Shown piece after piece: positions 1 through 5,539 of a stretch of DNA of 9,661 nucleotides. The notes beneath the pieces are model-generated. The model was not told the origin of the DNA, did not search any database, and worked only from the letters and a program-made list of their open reading frames with translations. How positions within the stretch are numbered: position 1 is the first letter of the stretch; each line of letters starts with the position of its first letter. The position numbers were made by a program, and so were the translations under genes. The stretch is from Eubacterium sp. (GTDB lineage: Bacteria; Bacillota; Clostridia; Oscillospirales; Acutalibacteraceae), in assembly GCA_029052085.1 (NCBI GenBank), contig JAIDJS010000325.1, positions 1 through 9,661 on the forward strand, read 5' to 3'.

Positions 1-11
1 GTCACAATCCG

Positions 12-767
12 TTATAAAAATAATTTGATGAAATACATAACAGCATAGAGAACAGGCTGATGAGCAAGATAAAACCACAAACTGTTTTTCCCGACAAACT
101 GAAAAAGCTTTGAATGACTTTTATACGCAAATTCGGAAAATCTTTCTTCCTTTGCATATTTACCGAAAACTGCACCGAACAAAAACATAAACAGCCACGG
201 AATAAGAGGAAAATAATCAGCCGACTTAAAAGAGCTGTTAAAAAAGCCAAGCGGGCTGAATATATTGCTTTGATATAAAACATCAGGCAGCTGAACCAGC
301 CCGAAAAGCAAGCTTTTTTCGCTGATTTTATATGTTGCAAAAAATAAGACAGCCGTAACAATCAATCCGATTTTTTCATTGCCTTTATTTATCAGAGGCA
401 TTAATAAACCCGTTATTATCATTGAACAACCAAGGCAAGACAAAATCCCGAAATAAATTTCAGCTCCGGTTATTCCCATTGCAGGCATAATAACAGCCGT
501 AACAAGGCTGACAGCTAATCCCGCTGCCAGAACGACAATTCCCCTTTTAACAGGATTTCTTGAAAGACGGGAGCAAATTCCCGAGGTTAAAATAAACGCT
601 GCCCAGAAAAGCGGCTGAAATGCACATAAAGCATTAAAAACACGATAGCCCCAATCCAGTTCAAGAACAAAACCGATATTATAAAACATATGATGAAAAA
701 TCATACAAACAATTGCAAAGCCCCTGATTTCATCAAGAATTAAAATTCTTTTAGCGCCTTTTATCAT
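12..767 (-). CDS. DUF1624 / HGSNAT-like membrane acyltransferase family protein
   Basis: The 251-residue product is very hydrophobic, with about seven or eight predicted membrane segments spread from residue 17 to the C-terminus, so it should sit in the cytoplasmic membrane. The N-terminus carries the family signature LDEIRGFAIVCMIFHHMFYN (D12, R15-G16, H25/H26), and the C-terminus has the typical FYLAHQPVLY ending. Both fit the DUF1624 / heparan-alpha-glucosaminide N-acetyltransferase catalytic family, thought to pass acyl groups across the membrane; the histidine pair near residue 25 is the likely active site. The substrate is unknown. I chose the ATG at 767 rather than an upstream ATG at 782, because GGCAGGTG lies about 5 bases before 767 and nothing resembling a ribosome site precedes 782. 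The gene stands alone, diverging from the thioesterase operon. The family call is from motifs; the function is inferred. Confidence 0.8.
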   Translation of the reverse strand: MIKGAKRILILDEIRGFAIVCMIFHHMFYNIGFVLELDWGYRVFNALCAFQPLFWAAFILTSGICSRLSRNPVKRGIVVLAAGLAVSLVTAVIMPAMGITGAEIYFGILSCLGCSMIITGLLMPLINKGNEKIGLIVTAVLFFATYKISEKSLLFGLVQLPDVLYQSNIFSPLGFFNSSFKSADYFPLIPWLFMFLFGAVFGKYAKEERFSEFAYKSHSKLFQFVGKNSLWFYLAHQPVLYAVMYFIKLFL

Positions 768-795
768 TTCAACACCTGCCATTCATTGATTTTAT

Positions 796-824
796 ATTTT
801 AACATAAATTTTTATTAATCACAA
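796..824 (-). promoter_or_regulatory. Sigma-A-type promoter for the DUF1624 gene
   Basis: On the minus strand TTGTGA (819-824) is followed 17 bases later by TAAAAT (796-801), about 29 bases upstream of the chosen start at 767. The spacing is ideal and each hexamer has one or two departures from consensus. Confidence 0.5.
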
Positions 825-879
825 CAGAGGTTTAGGCAATAAAGGGTAATTAAAACCATAGTTTAAATTAGCTGAGCTT

Positions 880-917
880 AATTATATGATATTGTAATAT
901 GATAAATTATATGATAT
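880..917 (+). repeat. 13-bp direct repeat overlapping the thioesterase operon promoter
   Basis: The sequence AATTATATGATAT occurs exactly at 880-892 and again at 905-917, 25 bases apart from start to start. The second copy runs into the -10 box and the first touches the -35 box. It may be an operator for a regulator binding one face of the helix, or simply chance in a very AT-rich stretch. Confidence 0.35.
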
Positions 918-920
918 AAT
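892..920 (+). promoter_or_regulatory. Sigma-A-type promoter of the thioesterase-HAD/Nudix-desulfurase-thiI operon
   Basis: TTGTAA (892-897) and a perfect TATAAT (915-920) are separated by exactly 17 bases, and the first gene starts 54 bases after the -10 box. No other convincing promoter was seen before the next three genes, which overlap or nearly touch, so this probably drives all four. Confidence 0.65.
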
Positions 921-973
921 TATTTACCGAATTTTATCAAATACAAAATTTCATTATTTTAGGGGTAAAAGAA

Positions 974-1369
974 ATGAAAGAAATCATTATAGGCTCATCA
1001 GCCGAAACAACCACAATTGTTAATTCAACAAACACTGCCATAACAGCCGGAAGCGGAACACTTCCTGTTTTCGGCACTCCTTTCATGATTGCTTTAATGG
1101 AAAAAGCAACATGCAATGCTGTTTTTGATTTCCTGGAGGATGATGAAACAACGGTTGGCACCGGCGTAAATATTTCTCATCTGAAAGCAAGCGGAATCGG
1201 AACAGTTATAACAGCAAAAACGGTTGTAGCAGATTGCAGCGGCAGAAAAATAATTTTTGATGTTTCGGCGGCAGACAGCAGCGGAGATATTATCGGCAAA
1301 GGAACGATTGAAAGATTTGTTGTAAACAAAAACAAATTTATGGAGAAAGTTGGCACAAATGAGATATAA
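974..1369 (+). CDS. FlK-like hot-dog-fold acyl-CoA thioesterase
   Basis: This 131-residue protein has the size and pattern of the fluoroacetyl-CoA thioesterase (FlK)-like family of single hot-dog-domain proteins. The three residues that form the FlK catalytic set can be placed: T35 and E43 in the stretch FGTPFMIALMEKATC, and H69 in GVNISHLKASGIG; all match in order and spacing. Such proteins are cytoplasmic dimers that hydrolyse acyl-CoA thioesters. The true substrate here is not shown; clostridia carry many members with no link to fluoroacetate, so a housekeeping or detoxifying thioesterase is likelier. The start at 974 follows AGGGG (961-965) with 8 bases between. It is the first gene of the operon and overlaps the next gene by 11 bases, suggesting translational coupling. 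Confidence 0.85.
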   Translation: MKEIIIGSSAETTTIVNSTNTAITAGSGTLPVFGTPFMIALMEKATCNAVFDFLEDDETTVGTGVNISHLKASGIGTVITAKTVVADCSGRKIIFDVSAADSSGDIIGKGTIERFVVNKNKFMEKVGTNEI

Positions 1370-2549
1370 ATCGGTTATTTTTGATTTTGACGGAACACTT
1401 TGCAACACAGGCGAGGGCGTAATGAAAAGTGCAAAATATGCACTTGAAGCCTTTGGCTATTCAGTGCCGGATGATTTAAGCGAATTATCCTATTTTGTAG
1501 GCCCTCCACTCTTGATTACCTTCCAGGAAAAATACGGGGCAGATCCTGCAGAAGCATCTGAGCTTGTTAATAAGTACAGGGAAAGATACAACGAAACGGG
1601 GCTTTATGAAAGTAAGCTTTATAACGGCATTGAAACGCTTTTAAAGGCACTGAAAAATGACGGTTTCAAGCTTGCAATAGCTTCATCAAAGCCGCAAAAA
1701 TATGTTGAAATGCTGCTTGATTATTTTAAAATAGCAAAATATTTCAATGCTGTATGCGGTGTATCCTTTCAGGCGGACTGCGAGCCGAAATCCGACATCA
1801 TCATGCGGGCTATGAAGCAGCTTGGAACAGAGCAGAACGAAACGCTTGTAGTAGGCGATACGCACTTTGATATTGACGGAGCAAGAATCAACCATATGGA
1901 CAGCGCAGGTGTTTTATGGGGATTCGGAACAAAATTTGAATTTATTGAGGCAGGTGCTAAATTTCTTGCCGAAAAACCGGAGGATATCGAATCCATTGCG
2001 CTGGGCTTTTTTGAACAGACAGAGGAAACAAACGGAATTTTCAGCGGCAGAATTATAACGGTTCATGAGGACAGCGTTATACTGGTTGACGGTTCCATAA
2101 CAAAGCGTGAAATCGTTGAACACAACGGCGGCGTAGGAATCGTGGCACTAACCGAAAACGATGAAATCTTAATGGTGCGCCAATTCAGAGCACCATACAA
2201 AGAAACCATCTATGAAATTCCTGCCGGCAAGCTTGAAAAAAATGAAAATCCGAAAAAAGCAGGAGAACGTGAGCTTGAAGAGGAATGCGGCGTTACAGCC
2301 GAAAACATTTTTGAACTTGGCAAAATATATCCCACGCCGGGATACTGCAGTGAAATAATCTATATTTACGGTGCAACAGAGCTGAAAGAAAGCAGGCAGA
2401 TGCTTGACGAAGGCGAATTCCTTGATGTTTACAGAATACCGCTTGAAAAGGCATTTGAAAAATGTATGAACGGCGAATTTACAGACGCAAAAACAATAAT
2501 AGGAATAATGAAAATCAGGGAAATGAAGAAAAATGGCAGTTTATCTTGA
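1359..2549 (+). CDS. Fusion of HAD phosphatase (phosphoglycolate phosphatase-like) and Nudix ADP-ribose pyrophosphatase-like hydrolase
   Basis: A 396-residue, two-domain protein. Residues 1-215 form a HAD hydrolase of the Gph/PGP type: motif I DFDGT with nucleophile D9 and acid D11, motif II around S109 in IASSKP, motif III K144, and motif IV GDTHFD with D167 and D171. Residues about 225-390 form a Nudix hydrolase with a perfect Nudix box, GX5EX7REUXEEXGU, from G290 to V312. Prolines 13 and 15 residues after the box (YPTPGY) are typical of ADP-ribose pyrophosphatases. Nudix cleavage would give AMP and ribose 5-phosphate; the HAD half may remove phosphate from such a product, which is inference. 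I chose ATG 1359 over the in-frame TTG at 1350, because GGAGAAAG (1342-1349) abuts the TTG but is well placed for the ATG. It overlaps the flanking genes by 11 and 17 bases. Confidence 0.9.
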   Translation: MRYKSVIFDFDGTLCNTGEGVMKSAKYALEAFGYSVPDDLSELSYFVGPPLLITFQEKYGADPAEASELVNKYRERYNETGLYESKLYNGIETLLKALKNDGFKLAIASSKPQKYVEMLLDYFKIAKYFNAVCGVSFQADCEPKSDIIMRAMKQLGTEQNETLVVGDTHFDIDGARINHMDSAGVLWGFGTKFEFIEAGAKFLAEKPEDIESIALGFFEQTEETNGIFSGRIITVHEDSVILVDGSITKREIVEHNGGVGIVALTENDEILMVRQFRAPYKETIYEIPAGKLEKNENPKKAGERELEEECGVTAENIFELGKIYPTPGYCSEIIYIYGATELKESRQMLDEGEFLDVYRIPLEKAFEKCMNGEFTDAKTIIGIMKIREMKKNGSLS

Positions 2550-3669
2550 CAACAGTGCAACAACAAAGCCCTGCAAAGAAGCAACGGCAGCAATTATAAA
2601 CGCACTTGAAGAAAATTACGGCAATCCGTCAAGCCTTCACAATGTTGGCATTGAGGCAAAAAAATCAGTTATGAAAGCTAGACAAAGCATTGCCGGTATG
2701 ATGGCTTGCAGTGAAGAAGAAATCTTCTTTACAAGCGGCGGAACAGAGGCAAACAACCTTGCCGTTTTCGGTGCTGCATATGCAAACAGAAGAAAGGGAA
2801 ACCGAATCGTTACTACCGCAATTGAACACGAAAGCATTATGCAAAGCATAGACGAGCTTGAGAAAGAGGGATTCGAGGTTATATGCCTTATGCCCGATAC
2901 ATCCGGAAACATCAGCTTAACAGACCTTGCAGATGCCATAAACGAAAAAACCATTCTTGTTTCCATGATGTATATCAACAATGAGGTTGGCTCCATTCTT
3001 CCTGTTGAAAAGATAAAAAAGCTTATTTTAAAGGCAGGTGCACCTGCTCTTATACATACAGACTGCGTTCAGGCATTCGGCAAAACAGAGGTTAAGCCGA
3101 AAAAGCTTGGGGCAGACCTTGTTACCATAACAGCACACAAAATACATGGACCAAAGGGAATCGGGGCTTTATATATAAAGAAAGGCACAAGGATTTTACC
3201 ACGAACCTTTGGCGGCGAGCAGGAAAAGAAAATACGCCCCGGAACAGAGGCCTCTCCCCTTATTATGGGCTTCGGTGCTGCGGTTGCCGCTCTTCCCGAT
3301 TTTAAGGAACAGAGCGAAAAAATCACGGAACTTAACCGTTATGCAAAATCAAAACTAAAAGAAATAGACGGCATTATTATCAACAGCGGAGATAATGCGT
3401 CTCCATACATAATCAATATATATATTCCGACCTTTATGAGAAGCCAGACCGTGCTTCAGGAGCTTTCGGCAAATTACGAAATATGCGTAAGCAACGGTTC
3501 TGCCTGTGCAAAGGGCAAAAAAAGCCATGTACTTTCAGCTATGAAGCTGAGCAGCGAAATTATTGATAAAAGTATCAGAATAAGCTTTTCAAGATTCAAT
3601 ACAAAGAATGATATTGATGAGCTTACCGAAGCTTTAAAAGATATTATAAATAAACACCCGAGGACATAA
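2533..3669 (+). CDS. Cysteine desulfurase, NifS/IscS family, probable ThiI partner (NifZ-like)
   Basis: A 378-residue PLP-dependent aminotransferase-fold enzyme that takes sulfur from L-cysteine, releasing alanine and leaving a persulfide. The N-terminus MAVYLDNSATT is the family signature. PLP contacts are H99 (IEHE), D177 and Q180 (HTDCVQ), the Schiff-base lysine K203 in AHKIHGPKG, and the carboxylate-binding arginine R349. The sulfur-carrying cysteine is C325 in SNGSACAKG. The stop of this gene is 2 bases from thiI, and the start overlaps the HAD-Nudix gene by 17 bases. In Bacillus subtilis the desulfurase NifZ sits beside thiI and feeds it for 4-thiouridine synthesis; the same pairing here argues for a dedicated role rather than general Fe-S assembly. 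No scaffold gene (iscU/nifU) is nearby. The exact symbol is left open. Confidence 0.92.
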   Translation: MAVYLDNSATTKPCKEATAAIINALEENYGNPSSLHNVGIEAKKSVMKARQSIAGMMACSEEEIFFTSGGTEANNLAVFGAAYANRRKGNRIVTTAIEHESIMQSIDELEKEGFEVICLMPDTSGNISLTDLADAINEKTILVSMMYINNEVGSILPVEKIKKLILKAGAPALIHTDCVQAFGKTEVKPKKLGADLVTITAHKIHGPKGIGALYIKKGTRILPRTFGGEQEKKIRPGTEASPLIMGFGAAVAALPDFKEQSEKITELNRYAKSKLKEIDGIIINSGDNASPYIINIYIPTFMRSQTVLQELSANYEICVSNGSACAKGKKSHVLSAMKLSSEIIDKSIRISFSRFNTKNDIDELTEALKDIINKHPRT

Positions 3670-3671
3670 AT

Positions 3672-4844
3672 ATGAATGAAATTATACTTGTAAAAAACGG
3701 AGAGCTTGTCCTTAAAGGATTAAACAGAAATTCCTTTGAGGATGTGCTTATCAAAAATATGAAAAGGCATCTTGCCGACATTGGAAAATTCAGTTTTACA
3801 AAAAGCCAGTCTACCATTATGGTTGAGCCTGAAAACAGTGAAACAGACCTTGATGATGCTGTTGAAGCACTTAGAAAAGTTTTCGGCATTGCTGCTCTTT
3901 CAAGAGCAGCCGTTTGCGAAAAGGACATAGATGATATTATCAAAACAGCAAAAGATTATCTTGAGGATGAGCTTTTAACAGCTAAAACCTTTAAGGTTGA
4001 AGCAAAAAGAAGTGATAAGAAATTCCCTCTTAATTCCCCGCAGATCTGCCGTGAACTGGGAGGGCAGATACTTAAGGCTTTTCATCATCTTAAGGTTGAT
4101 GTTCATAACCCGGATATCGTTGTTACCGTTGAAATAAGAGACAGGTTTGCCTTTGTACGCGGAAACAATATAAAAGGCGCAGGCGGAATGCCAACCGGAA
4201 CAAGCGGAAGAGCAGCCGTTTTAATCAGCGGAGGAATAGATAGCCCCGTTGCCGCATATATGATGGCAAAACGCGGAATAGAGCTTATTTCCGTTCATTT
4301 TGCTTCTCCCCCTTACACAAGCGAGCTTGCCGAAATGAAGGTAATGGAGCTGCTTAAAAAGGTTGCTGCATACAGCGGAACGATAACAACATATGTTGTT
4401 CCGTTTACTGAAATTCAGGAAGCAATCAGAGATTACTGCCCTGAGGATTATTTTACGCTTGTTATGCGCAGAATTATGATGAAAATAAGCGAAGAAATTG
4501 CCAGGAGCCAGAACTGTATGGCGCTGATTACGGGGGAAAGCGTTGGGCAGGTTGCAAGCCAGACAATTTATGCACTTGGCTGTACAGACAGCGCAACAGA
4601 TATGCCAGTTTTCCGCCCCTGCATAGGAATGGATAAAGAAGAAATCATTAAAATTTCACGAAATATAGATACCTTTGAAACATCCATTCAGCCTTACGAG
4701 GATTGCTGCACAGTATTTACACCAAAGCATCCTAAAACAAAGCCAAAGGTGCAGGACGTTATTGAAGCAGAAAACAAAATTCCAAACCTTGATGAAATGA
4801 TGAAAAAAGCAGCAGAAAATACAAAAAGAGTATTTATAAAATAA
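3672..4844 (+). CDS. thiI: tRNA 4-thiouridine synthase ThiI (tRNA sulfurtransferase)
   Basis: A 390-residue cytoplasmic enzyme that adenylates uridine 8 of tRNA and inserts sulfur to give 4-thiouridine; in some bacteria it also serves thiamine thiazole synthesis. The N-terminal ferredoxin-like and THUMP domains cover about residues 1-165, with the conserved block KRSDKKFPLNSPQICRELGG at 112-131. The PP-loop ATP pyrophosphatase domain starts near 178, with SGGIDS at 186-191. The catalytic cysteine lies in PYEDCCTVF (C345 or C346). The protein ends about 45 residues later, so it lacks the C-terminal rhodanese domain of the 482-residue E. coli enzyme and resembles the Bacillus form. Sulfur is then expected directly from the desulfurase encoded just upstream. 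The ribosome site GAGGA (3660-3664) lies within the end of that gene. It is the last gene of the operon. Confidence 0.95.
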   Translation: MNEIILVKNGELVLKGLNRNSFEDVLIKNMKRHLADIGKFSFTKSQSTIMVEPENSETDLDDAVEALRKVFGIAALSRAAVCEKDIDDIIKTAKDYLEDELLTAKTFKVEAKRSDKKFPLNSPQICRELGGQILKAFHHLKVDVHNPDIVVTVEIRDRFAFVRGNNIKGAGGMPTGTSGRAAVLISGGIDSPVAAYMMAKRGIELISVHFASPPYTSELAEMKVMELLKKVAAYSGTITTYVVPFTEIQEAIRDYCPEDYFTLVMRRIMMKISEEIARSQNCMALITGESVGQVASQTIYALGCTDSATDMPVFRPCIGMDKEEIIKISRNIDTFETSIQPYEDCCTVFTPKHPKTKPKVQDVIEAENKIPNLDEMMKKAAENTKRVFIK

Positions 4845-4856
4845 AGTATATGAAAA

Positions 4857-4889
4857 GGTGCAGTCATAAACGGCTGCACCTGATTTTTT
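4857..4889 (+). terminator. Intrinsic terminator of the thiI operon
   Basis: GGTGCAGTC (4857-4865) pairs with GGCTGCACC (4872-4880) as a 9-bp stem with one G-U pair and a 6-base loop, followed by a run of six T at 4884-4889. It lies 12 bases after the thiI stop. Confidence 0.9.
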
Positions 4890-4895
4890 ATAAAC

Positions 4896-5111
4896 TTGCT
4901 TTGTAGCTCTCGCCCCAGTTCCACAGTGAATCCAGAACAGGCTGAAGACTCATACCTGATCACAACACTGAATGCAGCAATCAAAACAAAAGAAGCATTC
5001 CGCACAATTGGTGTACCTGCACCGCTTAATAATAAAATCAAAAATAACTTTATTTGTACCAGTTATGTGGAAGGAATCGTCTGTAAATGGAGTAATACAG
5101 AAAAGAGGTAG
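4896..5111 (+). pseudogene. Possible 3' remnant of an unrecognised gene
   Basis: An open frame of 71 codons beginning with TTG and without a ribosome site. From about 4926 onward the translation looks protein-like (QAEDSYLITTLNAAIKTKEA, then a VPAPLNN turn and FICTSYVEGIVCKW), and its TAG stop lies inside the first arm of a strong terminator hairpin, as expected for the true end of a gene. The 5' side collides directly with the thiI terminator, so any parent gene has lost its beginning. On the opposite strand a 21-codon frame (stop at 4888-4890) also reads smoothly, including SLWNWGESYKASL, so the strand is not certain. I do not recognise the family. Confidence 0.25.
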
Positions 5112-5139
5112 GTTCGGGACACCCTGACCTACCTCTTTT
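5101..5139 (-). terminator. Strong bidirectional terminator hairpin after the phage tail cassette
   Basis: AAAAGAGGTAGGT (5101-5113) pairs perfectly with ACCTACCTCTTTT (5127-5139), 13 bp, and an inner GGG/CCC pair (5116-5118 with 5122-5124) closes a 3-base loop. A and T runs at the stem ends let it act on both strands: it ends the minus-strand cassette 11 bases beyond the last stop, and any plus-strand reading of the 4896-5111 remnant. Confidence 0.85.
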
Positions 5140-5149
5140 GTTTTATATT

Positions 5150-5260
5150 TTATATGTTATCGTTTTTTAAAATATCCCTGACTTCATTCTGCAATTTCCG
5201 AGGCACATCATCTATTGTTTTCCTGCCCTTTCTGATAAGGTCTGCATAAATTTTTGCCAT
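5150..5260 (-). CDS. CD1375-like small phage protein in the XkdX position
   Basis: A 36-residue, charged protein starting MAKIYADLIRKGRKTIDDVP and ending in KNDNI. The pattern of an N-terminal MAKIYADLI helix, KG, and a TIDDVP turn followed by a second helix matches the short CD1375-type proteins found after tail-fibre genes in clostridial prophages, at the place where PBSX has XkdX. Its role is unknown; it is assumed to be a tail-tip or tail-assembly accessory. The start is well supported by GGAGGA 6 bases before the ATG, and this ribosome site overlaps the end of the upstream 87-residue gene (4-base gap). The stop is 11 bases from the terminator hairpin, so it is the last gene of the cassette. 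No holin or lysin gene follows. Confidence 0.75.
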   Translation of the reverse strand: MAKIYADLIRKGRKTIDDVPRKLQNEVRDILKNDNI

Positions 5261-5263
5261 AAT

Positions 5264-5527
5264 CTATCCTCCAATCATTTCATAAACATCACATAATGCC
5301 AATTGTGTATCTGTAAGCCGATTTTCAAGGTTTTTGTTTTTTTCCTCTGCAAGCACTATATACTCATCCTTTGTATATTGCTTCTGATGAAATTCATATT
5401 CCGTTGAAACAACGCCATCATATGCAACAGATATTTCTTGAATATCCGAATGAATCCAAACAGAATATTCATCTGTTTCCATTTCCTTTGGTTTAACCGT
5501 GCTTTTAATTCTTCCGTAGTCCTTCAT
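5264..5527 (-). CDS. Small phage tail accessory protein (XkdW position)
   Basis: An 87-residue acidic protein. The first 50 residues contain several short beta-like stretches (EYSVWIHSDIQEISVAYDGV); residues about 55-80 form a helix that could be a coiled coil (VLAEEKNKNLENRLTDTQLA), ending LCDVYEMIGG. This C-terminal LTDTQLALCDVYEM pattern recurs in small proteins located directly after tail-fibre genes in Bacillota prophages. It sits between the tail-fibre gene (12-base gap) and the CD1375-like gene, the order of PBSX xkdV-xkdW-xkdX. It may help attach or assemble the fibre; that is inference from position only. The start at 5527 follows AAGGAGG with about 8 bases between, and the stop TAG lies within the next gene's ribosome site, so translation is probably coupled. 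Confidence 0.7.
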   Translation of the reverse strand: MKDYGRIKSTVKPKEMETDEYSVWIHSDIQEISVAYDGVVSTEYEFHQKQYTKDEYIVLAEEKNKNLENRLTDTQLALCDVYEMIGG

Positions 5528-5539
5528 CTGTTTTCCTCC

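Noticed and set aside
2..361. 119-codon minus-strand frame overlapping the DUF1624 gene
   Set aside because: It lies in another frame of a clear membrane-protein gene and is only its hydrophobic shadow.
1350..1358. TTG start for the HAD-Nudix protein
   Set aside because: The purine-rich ribosome site directly abuts this TTG; the ATG at 1359 has a normal distance and begins close to the DFDGT motif as in relatives.
4694..5041. 115-codon minus-strand frame across the thiI end
   Set aside because: It runs antisense through the conserved thiI C-terminus and its terminator, and has no start signal.
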